Below the pieces are notes generated by a model. The model had not been told where the DNA came from, ran no database searches, and was given only the letters and a program-made list of their open reading frames with translations. This document shows, piece after piece, positions 50,598-60,233 of a stretch of 64,000 bases of DNA. The first letter of the stretch is position 1, and each line of letters opens with the position of its first letter. This DNA is from Anaerocolumna xylanovorans DSM 12503 (GTDB lineage Bacteria; Bacillota; Clostridia; Lachnospirales; Lachnospiraceae). The position numbers and the translations under genes are program-made. The stretch spans positions 1,116,001-1,180,000 of the forward strand of contig NZ_FRFD01000003.1 in the NCBI RefSeq assembly GCF_900143645.1, given 5' to 3'.

Positions 50598-52721
50598 TTA
50601 TTTTACAAATTTAACTTGAAAGGTAGAACCGGCGTCTCCAACAAATACGATATAACCCTTTTTAGGAAGAGTTACAGTCTTGTTATTCTTCACATAAGAA
50701 TATGCCAGGCAGGTATTGTTATCGTCATAGAGTGCATAAGCAGCATTCTTGGGCACTGTAATTGATACTTTTCCGGAGACATTTTTCTGATTAATGGAAT
50801 ACCAGACTGCGTAACCCTTACCACCTACCGTATATTTCTTGTTTGCTGCAGAGAGTGGTTTAACGGAATCGGAGGATACGAATACCCCTGAATTCATTTT
50901 TACATATTCTATGTTTCCTTCTTTATAGAATGTATAATCAGACAAATCCCTTCCATAATTATCCGGTATTGTTAATGTAGTCTTGGCTGTATTTTCATCC
51001 GCAATAGCAGTATTCATCCAATAACCCTTAATGCCTTCCGGCATCAGAAGCTTTGCAAAAGGTCCTGACATAAGGTAATTTTCAGAGCTGTACTTTTCAG
51101 ATACCATAAAGTAGGTCTTACCGGATCTTTTCTGCCAGATTTTTTCAAGCTCTGTGGAAATCGGGTTGTCATTAAGCTTTTCGCCTAAGTAACCGGAAGT
51201 TTTCATTTGGCCAATACCCGGCAGATTTACATAGCCGGAATGATAAATATAGGTATTTCCATTGGCTGTTTTTTCAAAGGTGATATAATAGCTGCCATCC
51301 GTATAATAGAATTTACCGTCTCCTGTGTAATAGAATATCTGTGCGGGAGAGGATGGAGCCAACAAGCTTTTTATTGTGAGCAGACCGTCTTCTTTCATGG
51401 TAATTTGCATCGTATTGCCGACATTGCCATAATAACCTTCATACTGCTTTAACTCATTTGGAAGAGCTGTTTTCTTGGGAACTTTAAAAGTCACAGAGGG
51501 CTTTATGGTATCAATACGTCCTTTGGCTTTTAAAGCATCTAACAGGATGTTTTCTCCCATAACCTCATCATAGGAACTGGTACCGCCGGATGATAAGACC
51601 GCTACCGCCATATTTTCCTCCGGTAAAACAATAAGGCTGCCATGGTAAAGAAGTGTATCTCCGCCTTTTGTAAGCGCTTTAATTCCATATTCATCAAAAG
51701 TAGAAGTATTTACTGTGTCCCAGCCAAGGCCATAAGAAAGGGCGCTTCCATTGACAGGCCAAAGTCCTCTGCTGTATTCGGGATATTTAGTCACTGCCGC
51801 ATTAGAAGAAGACAATACGGATGGATTGGAACCGGAAGACATAAAAATCTGGGCAAAGCTGCATAAATCCTTAGCAGAGGAGTACATTCCGCCTGCTCCT
51901 ATTACCTGAAAGCTTTCTTTCGGAAGCGGTGATGATAAAAGCTTGGCATAGGTACCTGCCAAAAGGCTGGCTGATATATCATCTGCGGGAGTGGCTGTTT
52001 TAGTAAGATTAAGCGGAGTGCTTATATTCTTACGTACATACTCTGAAAAGGAAATACCGGTGACTTTTTCAATCAGAATTTCTGCCAGAGTAAAGCCGTC
52101 ATTGCAGTATACGGAAAATGCACCGGGATCAGCTTTTAAACGCTGGCTTTTAAGCTGATTAAGGAAGCTGTCATGTGAGATGGTATCTGTGTCCTGGAGC
52201 AGTAATGAATTTCCTAATGAACTGCCCATAAGTCCCGAGGAATGATTTAAGAGCATCCTTACGGTAATATTTTTGTAACGTTCATCCGCCATAGTAAATT
52301 CCGGAAGATATGTAACAACGGGAGTGTCCAGGGTGATTTTCCCCTGCTCTGCCAGCTGCAATACAGCCGTTGTAGTGAACATCTTGCTGATAGAGCCGAT
52401 GCCATATATATCAGCAGAAGGAACTTCGGTTTTATGGCTGCTTTTTGTATACTTATTGGAAAGAACTATATTTCCGTTGTCAATTAATGCATAAGATACA
52501 CTGTCAACGCCATATAGCGAGGTAAGAGTACGTGCATTTTTTTCGGCATTTGCCTGTAAAGCATCCTGACTTGTCTGGTTGTTTGCCAAAATGTCGGAAG
52601 CAGACGCAGCGGCTGGTGTTTCGGCGGCATAGACAAAGGGTGAGTGGAGCGGGAATACGGTAAATGTCAATACAAATAATAGTACGACTGAAAAATATCT
52701 TTTCAATATTCTTTTACTCAT
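50598..52721 (-). CDS. Exported serine hydrolase, class C beta-lactamase fold
   Basis: A 707-residue secreted protein. Signal peptide to about residue 33. The beta-lactamase/D-alanyl-carboxypeptidase-like domain (about 60-410) has SxxK at Ser110-Lys113 (GSISK), Tyr205-x-Asn207 (YCN) and the third box KGGDTLLYHGS. The remaining 290 residues form two or more beta-rich domains of unknown role, with YxxNVGN-type repeats. The length far exceeds a simple lactamase (about 380), so an esterase or peptidase acting on cell-wall or surface material is more likely than antibiotic resistance. Confidence 0.88.
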   Translation of the reverse strand: MSKRILKRYFSVVLLFVLTFTVFPLHSPFVYAAETPAAASASDILANNQTSQDALQANAEKNARTLTSLYGVDSVSYALIDNGNIVLSNKYTKSSHKTEVPSADIYGIGSISKMFTTTAVLQLAEQGKITLDTPVVTYLPEFTMADERYKNITVRMLLNHSSGLMGSSLGNSLLLQDTDTISHDSFLNQLKSQRLKADPGAFSVYCNDGFTLAEILIEKVTGISFSEYVRKNISTPLNLTKTATPADDISASLLAGTYAKLLSSPLPKESFQVIGAGGMYSSAKDLCSFAQIFMSSGSNPSVLSSSNAAVTKYPEYSRGLWPVNGSALSYGLGWDTVNTSTFDEYGIKALTKGGDTLLYHGSLIVLPEENMAVAVLSSGGTSSYDEVMGENILLDALKAKGRIDTIKPSVTFKVPKKTALPNELKQYEGYYGNVGNTMQITMKEDGLLTIKSLLAPSSPAQIFYYTGDGKFYYTDGSYYITFEKTANGNTYIYHSGYVNLPGIGQMKTSGYLGEKLNDNPISTELEKIWQKRSGKTYFMVSEKYSSENYLMSGPFAKLLMPEGIKGYWMNTAIADENTAKTTLTIPDNYGRDLSDYTFYKEGNIEYVKMNSGVFVSSDSVKPLSAANKKYTVGGKGYAVWYSINQKNVSGKVSITVPKNAAYALYDDNNTCLAYSYVKNNKTVTLPKKGYIVFVGDAGSTFQVKFVK

Positions 52722-52885
52722 GTGGTTTCATTACTCCTGTTTTCAGATTTTTATTTTGTTTCTTTGCGACTTTAAACAAAATTATTATACCATATCAGAA
52801 AATATTTACCACATTTATATGGAAATAATTATAAGGAAAGTGTATAATAAAAAGGCTAGCATAATAAAAGAGGAGGACAAGACAT

Positions 52886-53737
52886 ATGAACCAGATTAAA
52901 AGAGTAGGAAAAATGCTTGCTATTGTATTAGTTCTTTCCATGGTAATACAATTAGCCATCCCCAATTACTTCACCGCTGTAGCAAATGCAGCGACAATAG
53001 CAATCAACCCCCAGAAGGTAACACTGGAAGTAGGTAAATCAAAGACATTAAAGATAACTGGAACCAAAACAAAAGCAGTATGGTCATCCAGTAATACAAA
53101 AATTGCAGCTGTCAGCAATACCGGCAAGGTAGTAGCTAAAAAGGCCGGGAAAGCAAAAATTACAGCAACAATAAACAAGAAAAAATACACTTGCGCCGTT
53201 ACAGTAAAGGAAGCAAAGAAAACGAATCCTTTAGTGGATGCAGCACCCTTTAAGGCACAGGCAGCAACCACAGCGGATTTCACCTACATATTCCCGGGCA
53301 GCTGGAGTACAATCGTAACAGATGCAGGCGCATACCAACAGGTATATATGGCTCCGACTTCTGCAATAGAAACTGGAAATTCATCCAATCTGGTACTTGC
53401 TCTGGGGAATTTGGACAGTCCAATCGATGCAGAAACATTAAAAATGGCTTACCAGCAAGTAACTGCTGATCTCCTGGTATCCCAATTTGCACAGTTAGGC
53501 ATGGAAGTTACAATTGATAATCTTGCTATAAACCCTTATAAGAATAGTTTTGGGTTAGGTTATGCTATAAAATATGATATAAGTTATGGCGGAGTATCTA
53601 TGAAACAGACCATTTATGATATCTATACAGATAAACATGAATTTAAAGTTACCATAACAGATATCGGTGACAAACTTTCTCCTGATGTAAATAAAATTGC
53701 TGATTATCTGATTAAGACAATGAAGATTTCAGAATAA
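52886..53737 (+). CDS. Secreted protein with bacterial Ig-like (Big_2) domain
   Basis: A 283-residue exported protein. Signal peptide about 1-36 (AVANAA cleavage region), a Big_2 domain at about 38-110 (ITGTKTKAVWSSSNTKIAAV, then GKVVAKKAGKAKITATINKKKYTCAVTV), and a C-terminal domain of about 150 residues of unknown fold. GAGGAGGA precedes the ATG. Probably surface-associated. Confidence 0.85.
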   Translation: MNQIKRVGKMLAIVLVLSMVIQLAIPNYFTAVANAATIAINPQKVTLEVGKSKTLKITGTKTKAVWSSSNTKIAAVSNTGKVVAKKAGKAKITATINKKKYTCAVTVKEAKKTNPLVDAAPFKAQAATTADFTYIFPGSWSTIVTDAGAYQQVYMAPTSAIETGNSSNLVLALGNLDSPIDAETLKMAYQQVTADLLVSQFAQLGMEVTIDNLAINPYKNSFGLGYAIKYDISYGGVSMKQTIYDIYTDKHEFKVTITDIGDKLSPDVNKIADYLIKTMKISE

Positions 53738-53754
53738 TACCTAATAAAGTAAGC

Positions 53755-53811
53755 AAAAAAATGTGCATCCTCTGATTGCAGTTGATTTATTCAGAGGATG
53801 CACATTTTTTT
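53755..53811 (+). terminator. Intrinsic terminator
   Basis: AAAAAATGTGCATCCTCTGA pairs perfectly with TCAGAGGATGCACATTTTTT followed by T residues. Confidence 0.93.
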
Positions 53812-53905
53812 GCTTTTTATATTTGATTTTCTCTTGCCTCGGTGTTAGAATCTTATCTATTGGCACTTAAACAGAACACCGGGGAAAATAATCGAGGATA
53901 CATAA

Positions 53906-55267
53906 ATGAAAATGAAAAACGGCTCAAGGGTGAGTATCACAGAGGGAGTAATATGGAAGCAAATTTTACTGTATTTCTTCCCTTTGTTATTTGGAACATT
54001 TTTTCAGCAATTATATAATACAATAGATGCAGTTGTGGTCGGAAGATATGTGGGAAAAGAAGCTTTGTCTGCTGTAGGCGGTACTACAGGCACTTTAATT
54101 AATGTCTTTATCGGCTTCTTTGTTGGCATCTCCTCAGGTGCTACCGTTATAATATCCCAATACTTTGGGGGAAAAAAAGAAAAAGAAGTGAATGACTCTG
54201 TGCATACTGCCATGGCTCTTGCAGTAACCGGAGGCTTTCTGATAATGTTGATCGGTTTCTTTGGTTCTTCCTATGCACTTAAACTTATGGGTACTCCGGA
54301 TGAAATCTACAAGGATGCTCTGACTTTTATCCGCATTTATTTTTTAGGTACGGTATTTAATCTCGTATACAATATGGGCGCTGGAATACTTAGGGCAATC
54401 GGAGATTCTAAAAGACCTTTGTATTTCCTGATGATAAGCTGCGGAGTAAATATCCTTTTAGATATTCTCTTTGTTGTTGGCTTCCACTGGGGAGTAGGGG
54501 GAACAGCGGCTGCTACTGTTCTTTCCCAGCTATTAAGTGCCTGCCTTGTATGCATGATCTTAATAAAGACAGACGAATGTTATAAGCTTTCCTTATCAAA
54601 AATCCGATTTCATAAAGAAATATTAAAGAAAATCATAAATATCGGCCTTCCGGCCGGAGCACAATCTCTGATGTATACGACTTCGAACATATTGATACAG
54701 TCCAGCATGAACAGCTTTAGCATCAATGTTTTAGCGGCCTGGACAGTCTATGGAAAGATTGACGGTATCTTCTGGATGATCATGAATTCTTTTGGTGTCG
54801 CCGTAACTACCTTTGTCGGACAAAACTTCGGAGCAGGAGAAAAACAAAGGGTTCAGAAAGGAATCCGTATCTGTCTGGTCTTTGCTATGGCTTCCGCATT
54901 GCTTTTAAGTATTATTCTAAGTATTTTTGCAGAAGGTATTATGACATTCTTTAACAAAGATCCTGCGGTAATCCAGGAAGGCCTGAAGATTCTTCATTTC
55001 CTTGTACCTACCTACTGTACCTATGTATTGGTTGAGATTCTCTCCGGTTCTTTAAGAGGTATGGGACAGGCCGTAGTGCCTTTTATACTGACCTTTTTGG
55101 GAGTAGGCGTAAGAATCATCTGGATATTATCAGCGGTACCTGTATGGCATGAGGTAAAGACCGTTATTTTTTCTTATCCCCTGGCTTGGAGCGTAACTTC
55201 TGTATTGTTTGTGATATATTACTTCTATTTTAAGAAAAAAAGCGGCCTGGTAAATATAAATATCTAA
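53906..55267 (+). CDS. MATE family efflux transporter
   Basis: A 453-residue, 12-helix multidrug and toxic compound extrusion transporter. Duplicated halves each begin with QQLYNTIDAVVVGRYVG-like and SILI-type helices; GQNFGAGEKQRV in the second half is the family hallmark. ATG 53906 lies without a strong ribosome binding site (GAGGA at about 12 bases). Substrates are cations or drugs; the ion used is unknown. Confidence 0.93.
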   Translation: MKMKNGSRVSITEGVIWKQILLYFFPLLFGTFFQQLYNTIDAVVVGRYVGKEALSAVGGTTGTLINVFIGFFVGISSGATVIISQYFGGKKEKEVNDSVHTAMALAVTGGFLIMLIGFFGSSYALKLMGTPDEIYKDALTFIRIYFLGTVFNLVYNMGAGILRAIGDSKRPLYFLMISCGVNILLDILFVVGFHWGVGGTAAATVLSQLLSACLVCMILIKTDECYKLSLSKIRFHKEILKKIINIGLPAGAQSLMYTTSNILIQSSMNSFSINVLAAWTVYGKIDGIFWMIMNSFGVAVTTFVGQNFGAGEKQRVQKGIRICLVFAMASALLLSIILSIFAEGIMTFFNKDPAVIQEGLKILHFLVPTYCTYVLVEILSGSLRGMGQAVVPFILTFLGVGVRIIWILSAVPVWHEVKTVIFSYPLAWSVTSVLFVIYYFYFKKKSGLVNINI

Positions 55268-55396
55268 ATGGAATAACTGCAACCTGTGGTTTACAAATCT
55301 GCAAGCTAAAGTGAATGGTCATTTATATTGTATTATGGTATTCTTATTTTAAATAATTGGAGCAGGATGAATTCCTTATCCGGAAAAGAGGTTACC

Positions 55397-56074
55397 ATGA
55401 ACTTTCAGGAAAAATTAATCTTTTTAAGGAATCAGCTTAGACTGTCACAGGAAGAACTGGCAGAACAGATAGGCATTTCCAGGCAGGCCGTCGCAAAATG
55501 GGAATCAGGAAGGACGCTGCCTGATATCAACAATCTAATACAGTTAAGTAATATATTCAGAATAAGCATTGACCGCTTAGTAAAAGAAGAAAAGGGTGGC
55601 TGCTCCATGGAATTTCTGACAGAGGAAGGAAAGAAGAAAGAAGATTTTCTTGCGTTTCTTTTAAAAGCAAAAAAGTCTACTTATGCCGGATATGGGGAAG
55701 AAGGAACTCCCAGCAGACCCTCTTCCCATGACCTTACTCTCCAGGATGGAAAATATCTCTATCTGGACACCTACTTAGGCGGTGAGAAATTTGCAGGAGA
55801 AGAAGGAGTATGGATTGAGGATAAACCGGTGTGGGTAATGAACTATGCAGGGAGAGTCCTTCACGAAAACTTCTCCGGAGATTTCTTACGAAAATGCTTA
55901 TCCGAGGCAACAAAAGAATTACCTTACCGCGGTCCTCTTTTGTATAAGGACGGGGATTATACCTATCATTGCAGGGTACAGGGAGGAATGGATTGGTTTC
56001 AGGGAATGGAAGAAATATTCTATATGGAAATAAAGGTGTATGAATGTTATTTCCACGGCGGAGATATCTTGTAA
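55397..56074 (+). CDS. XRE-family regulator with DUF5680 domain
   Basis: A 225-residue protein. Residues 1-65 are a helix-turn-helix (LRLSQEELAEQIGISRQAVA, then WESGRTLPDINNLIQLSNIF). Residues about 85-220 are DUF5680 (YAGYGEE, RPSSHDLTLQDGKYLYLDTY, GGEKFAGEEGVW). ATG 55397 is taken because GAGG lies six bases upstream; earlier ATGs lack a site. It is probably a one-component regulator that senses a metabolite; target unknown. Confidence 0.85.
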   Translation: MNFQEKLIFLRNQLRLSQEELAEQIGISRQAVAKWESGRTLPDINNLIQLSNIFRISIDRLVKEEKGGCSMEFLTEEGKKKEDFLAFLLKAKKSTYAGYGEEGTPSRPSSHDLTLQDGKYLYLDTYLGGEKFAGEEGVWIEDKPVWVMNYAGRVLHENFSGDFLRKCLSEATKELPYRGPLLYKDGDYTYHCRVQGGMDWFQGMEEIFYMEIKVYECYFHGGDIL

Positions 56075-56094
56075 AATCAGTATATTTAATTTCT

Positions 56095-56124
56095 GGCATG
56101 CAAAACACTTTGCATGCCTTTTTT
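56095..56124 (+). terminator. Intrinsic terminator
   Basis: GGCATGCAAA-ACAC-TTTGCATGCC with six T, a perfect 10-bp stem. Confidence 0.95.
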
Positions 56125-56216
56125 CTGGGTTTCGTTGAATTGACGGTTTCCAGATGCTTATTTTTGGAGTATAATAAGCATTTGAATACGGATAACACAA
56201 AGGAGGGTACCTGCCG

Positions 56217-57209
56217 ATGAAGGAAGAAATCCTAGGCTCCCTTGCTATAAAATATATGATAAAAGACGAATATGCAGTGATTCTCTCCTGCAGCGGAACA
56301 AGCGGATATATTAAAATACCTGAGAAAATAGAAGGAATTCCGGTAAAAGAAATCGGAGCTTACAGCTTTTCTTCACCAGAGGAAGGTATAAGCCCGCTTA
56401 AAGATTTAACAGAAATCAGAGAATACTTTTTTAAGGGAATAGACACTCCGTTTAGTTCCATGGAGCTGATATCCGGGAAGAAATTAAAGGATGTTTTTTT
56501 ACCGGAGGGCATTACCCGAATCGGCGAATATGCATTCTATAATTGTACAGAATTAGAAAGTATAGGTCTTGGAGAAGGTACCATAGAGTTTGGAAATGGT
56601 GCTTTTATGAATTGTGACAGCTTAAGAAGACTTCGGTTTCGTACAGATGCAACGTCTTTTACGGGATTAGCCGGTTTCTTAAGAGAGATTCAGGGGGAAC
56701 TGACCGTAATTTTTGAAAAAGATGGTACAAGAGCGGAATTTATCTTTCCGGAATACTACGAGGAATCCATTGAAAACACCCCGGCCAGACTATTCCACTA
56801 TCTTATCCATGGAGCCGGTTACCGTTACAGACAGTGCCTTAAGAAAGGAATCCTGGAAATCCCCATGTATGATGCCCTGTTCTTAACACCGGAGATCCAG
56901 ACTGAAGAAGATACTGCCTTAAGAATAGCATTATCCAGGCTAAGACATCCCTATATGCTGTCAGAAGTCCATAAAATGCAATATATTCATTACTTAAAGC
57001 TTCACAAAGAAGAAACGGTTAAATTATACATCCTTAAGAATGATGCAAAGGGACTTCTTACCTTAAGGCAGGAAGATATTCTAACCCCAGCCCTGATGGA
57101 TTATGCATTAAAGGAATCTATCCTAAGAAAGCAGCCGGAATGCATTGGAGTACTAATGAGCATGCAAGGAGAAAAAACAGAAAAAGATGATAACAAGTTC
57201 GAATTATAG
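56217..57209 (+). CDS. Leucine-rich-repeat (LRR_5/BspA-like) protein of a VWA-MoxR module
   Basis: A 330-residue cytoplasmic protein. Residues about 28-150 contain BspA-type leucine-rich repeats (YIKIPEKIEGIPVKEIG, VFLPEGITRIGEYAFYNC, SIGLGEGTIEFGNGAFMNC). The remaining 180 residues are helical and may be a specific binding domain. There is no signal peptide, in contrast to most BspA proteins. It lies 14 bp before the VWA gene; AGGAGGG precedes the ATG. The gene order suggests a substrate or sensing subunit for the ATPase module. Confidence 0.8.
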   Translation: MKEEILGSLAIKYMIKDEYAVILSCSGTSGYIKIPEKIEGIPVKEIGAYSFSSPEEGISPLKDLTEIREYFFKGIDTPFSSMELISGKKLKDVFLPEGITRIGEYAFYNCTELESIGLGEGTIEFGNGAFMNCDSLRRLRFRTDATSFTGLAGFLREIQGELTVIFEKDGTRAEFIFPEYYEESIENTPARLFHYLIHGAGYRYRQCLKKGILEIPMYDALFLTPEIQTEEDTALRIALSRLRHPYMLSEVHKMQYIHYLKLHKEETVKLYILKNDAKGLLTLRQEDILTPALMDYALKESILRKQPECIGVLMSMQGEKTEKDDNKFEL

Positions 57210-57223
57210 AAAGGAGCCTGCTA

Positions 57224-58528
57224 ATGGATGGGAATAAGAAGGATGAGGCCTCCGATTTTCATGAAATTTTACTGTCTGCAAGGACAGAATTAAGTGTCTA
57301 TATGCGTTATTTGAACCTTGCTCTTAGCGCTCTTAAATTTGAAGCCAGAGAAGGGGTACGGTTAATGGGTACGGATGGGAACATCCTTTATTATAATCCT
57401 CCTTTGTTGTATGAAGAGTATAAAAGTGGGAGAATATGGGTTAACAGAGCCTATCTGCACCAGATACTTCATTGTATTTACAGACATCCCTTTCGGCCCT
57501 ACGGAAATAATAAACGGCTTTGGGATATCTCCTGTGACATAGCAATGGAATATATGATAGATTCCTTTCGGTACCACTGCGTTCGGATGTCCGGTACCAG
57601 ATACCGCAGAATATTTTATGAGAATCTTAAGGGAAAGATGAAAATCCCTACAGCACAGGCCATATACTGTTTGTTAGAAGGCCTTGATATGACGGACAGG
57701 GAATATGAACAGTTAGAATTTGAGTTCCGCAGGGATGACCACTCCTTTTGGTCAGAACAGGAAAAAAAGGATATGCCCTTACCGAACTCGCCGGAACAAA
57801 AATGGCAGGATATCAGCGAGAAACTTATGACCAATATGGAAACTCAAGCGCAGGATATGGCAGAGGATGCCGAAGGTTTTATGGAACAGCTGGCGGTTGA
57901 GAACCGTAAAAAATATGATTACCGCAGCTTTCTGCGTAAATTCTCCGTCATAAAAGAAGAGGCTGTTCTTGATATGGACTCCTATGACTTAAGTTTTTAT
58001 ACTTATGGTTTATCCTTATACGGGAATATGCCCCTGATTGAATATCAGGAAACCAGAGAAAGCAAGCGTATTGAAGATTTTGTAATAGCCGTGGATACCT
58101 CTATGTCCTGCTCCGGTGAACTGGTTCAGGAATTCTTAATGCAGACCTATAAAGTGCTCAAGGAATCTGAGAGCTTTTTTCAAAAGGCGAATATACATAT
58201 TCTGCAATGTGATGAAGAAATAAGATCCGATGAAGTTATCAGAAACGAGGAACAGCTCGAGGAATATATGAAACAGCTTATGTTAAAAGGAGGCGGAGGG
58301 ACGGACTTTCGCCCTGTATTTGCCTATGTGGAAAAACTGATAGAAGAGAAGGCTTTTCATCATCTGAAAGGTTTATTATATTTCACAGATGGAAAAGGTA
58401 TTTATCCAAGAAAAAGACCGCCTTACGATACGGCATTTGTTTTTCTGAAGGAGGATTATACGGATGCAGATGTACCGCCATGGGCTATGAAATTAATATT
58501 GGAACCGGAAGACTTAAAGGAATCATAA
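57224..58528 (+). CDS. VWA-like (DUF2201) protein of a MoxR module
   Basis: A 434-residue protein with a DUF2201 putative metallopeptidase N-terminus and a C-terminal VWA domain (about 285-430). The MIDAS motif DTSMSCS is intact, with the later GGGGTDF and FTDG. In the N-terminal half the expected HExxH zinc motif reads HQILH (79-83), so Glu is Gln and hydrolysis is unlikely. Such proteins work with MoxR ATPases. The ATPase gene follows 11 bp downstream. GGAGCC lies before ATG. Confidence 0.88.
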   Translation: MDGNKKDEASDFHEILLSARTELSVYMRYLNLALSALKFEAREGVRLMGTDGNILYYNPPLLYEEYKSGRIWVNRAYLHQILHCIYRHPFRPYGNNKRLWDISCDIAMEYMIDSFRYHCVRMSGTRYRRIFYENLKGKMKIPTAQAIYCLLEGLDMTDREYEQLEFEFRRDDHSFWSEQEKKDMPLPNSPEQKWQDISEKLMTNMETQAQDMAEDAEGFMEQLAVENRKKYDYRSFLRKFSVIKEEAVLDMDSYDLSFYTYGLSLYGNMPLIEYQETRESKRIEDFVIAVDTSMSCSGELVQEFLMQTYKVLKESESFFQKANIHILQCDEEIRSDEVIRNEEQLEEYMKQLMLKGGGGTDFRPVFAYVEKLIEEKAFHHLKGLLYFTDGKGIYPRKRPPYDTAFVFLKEDYTDADVPPWAMKLILEPEDLKES

Positions 58529-58539
58529 AGGAGACAACT

Positions 58540-60039
58540 ATGAATATCAAGCGTGCAAAGGAAGAAATCATCAATACTGTTAAAGCATATCTAAGCTGTG
58601 ACGAAAACGGTAATTATAAAATAGCCCCCATAAGGCAGCGCCCCATACTTTTAATGGGACCTCCGGGAATCGGTAAGACCCAGATAATGGAACAGGTAGC
58701 AGAAGAATGCAATGTTGCTCTGGTGGCTTATACCATAACCCACCACACCAGACAGAGTGCCGTAGGCCTTCCTTTTATTGAAAAGAAAAAATATGGAGAT
58801 AAAAACTATTCTGTAACAGACTATTCCATGAGTGAAATAATCGCTTCCGTATATGAGAAGCAGGAAAGGACAAGACTTACCAGCGGAATCCTGTTTATTG
58901 ATGAAATCAATTGTGTCTCCGAAACACTGGCACCTACCATGCTTCAATTTTTGCAGTATAAAACTTTTGGCAATCAGAAGGTACCGGATGGCTGGATAAT
59001 AATTGCTGCCGGAAATCCTCCGGAATACAATAAATCGGTCAGGGAATTTGATGCCGTAACGCTGGACAGGGTTCGTAAAGTAGAGATAGAGCCTGATTTT
59101 GAGGTCTTTAAGGAATATGCCTATAAGCAGGTGATACATCCTTCCATTCTTCAGTATCTGGATATCCGCAGAGAGAATTTCTACCGGTTTGAGACAACTC
59201 CTGACGGAATATTTTTCGCAACGGCAAGAGGCTGGGAAGATTTATCCGAAATGTTAGCAGTTTGCGAGGAACTTCATATACCGGTGGATGCTGAGTTTAT
59301 TTACGAATATATTCAGCATGACAGGATTGCAAAGGATTTTGCGAACTACTATGAATTGTATAATAAGTATAAAAAAGATTATAGAATCGAAGAAATTGTC
59401 CTTGGAAACTATTCAGAGAGTTTGATTGCCTCCTTAAAGACTGCTCCTTTTGATGAAAGACTCAATTTAGCAGGGCTCCTTTTAGGAAGGCTGGGACGTT
59501 CTTTTGTGGAAGTTCAAAATACCGAAAAATATACGGAACAACTTTATGAATCTTTAAAAGTGTATTTGGAGCAGCTGCCATCAAGCGAGACAAGACCAGA
59601 TTTATTGTTAAAGGAAATAATAGAAAACGAAGAAGCTGAATTAACCCACAAAAAGCAGGAAGGACTTATAAACCGGAAAGAAGAAAGTTCTAAACGAAAA
59701 AGCCTTGCCACTTTGAAAAAATACCAGGAGGTACTAAGAACGGAATCAGGAAACACTTCTATGGCTTATGACACCGTTAAGAGGCTTTTTGGGGAAGAGA
59801 AAGAAGCCCGTAAAAAAGGAATTGAAAAAACATCCGGGGAACTGGACAATGCTTTTCTTTTTATGGAAAAGTCTTTTGGCGAAGGACAGGAGATGGTAAT
59901 TTTCGTAACTGAATTATCCATAAACTATTACAGTGCCAGATTCATAGCGGAGCACGGCTGTAAAAAATATTATGAATACAATAAAAATCTTCTTTTTGAT
60001 GAAAGAAGGGAAGAAATTATCAGGAATATAGAGATGTGA
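58540..60039 (+). CDS. MoxR-type AAA+ ATPase
   Basis: A 499-residue chaperone-like ATPase. Walker A GPPGIGKT at 40-47, Walker B ILFIDEIN (Asp121, Glu122), sensor-1 AAGNPPEYN and an arginine-finger region (FDAVTLDRVR). The last 170 residues are helical, longer than in classic MoxR. ATG 58540 has AAAGGAG upstream; an earlier frame start overlaps the VWA gene. In MoxR-VWA pairs the ATPase remodels or activates a partner that the VWA protein presents. Last gene of the three-gene module. Confidence 0.9.
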   Translation: MNIKRAKEEIINTVKAYLSCDENGNYKIAPIRQRPILLMGPPGIGKTQIMEQVAEECNVALVAYTITHHTRQSAVGLPFIEKKKYGDKNYSVTDYSMSEIIASVYEKQERTRLTSGILFIDEINCVSETLAPTMLQFLQYKTFGNQKVPDGWIIIAAGNPPEYNKSVREFDAVTLDRVRKVEIEPDFEVFKEYAYKQVIHPSILQYLDIRRENFYRFETTPDGIFFATARGWEDLSEMLAVCEELHIPVDAEFIYEYIQHDRIAKDFANYYELYNKYKKDYRIEEIVLGNYSESLIASLKTAPFDERLNLAGLLLGRLGRSFVEVQNTEKYTEQLYESLKVYLEQLPSSETRPDLLLKEIIENEEAELTHKKQEGLINRKEESSKRKSLATLKKYQEVLRTESGNTSMAYDTVKRLFGEEKEARKKGIEKTSGELDNAFLFMEKSFGEGQEMVIFVTELSINYYSARFIAEHGCKKYYEYNKNLLFDERREEIIRNIEM

Positions 60040-60233
60040 GCAAATACTGCATGATACTCCTAAAACTGACATTTTTTAGAAAGGCATATTTACTATCATG
60101 TCGATATATGGTATTATATAGGCAATAAATAGCATATTCTAAGTTTCATTCTGCCTTCAGGCAATACAGACAAAGCAGCTATAACGTCTGGATTATTATA
60201 AGGCCGACATCAGGATAACAGGAGGAAACATCT

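Noticed and set aside
50598..52721. Antibiotic-resistance beta-lactamase
   Set aside because: The fold and SxxK/YxN motifs are present, but length and extra domains point to a general serine hydrolase rather than a resistance enzyme.
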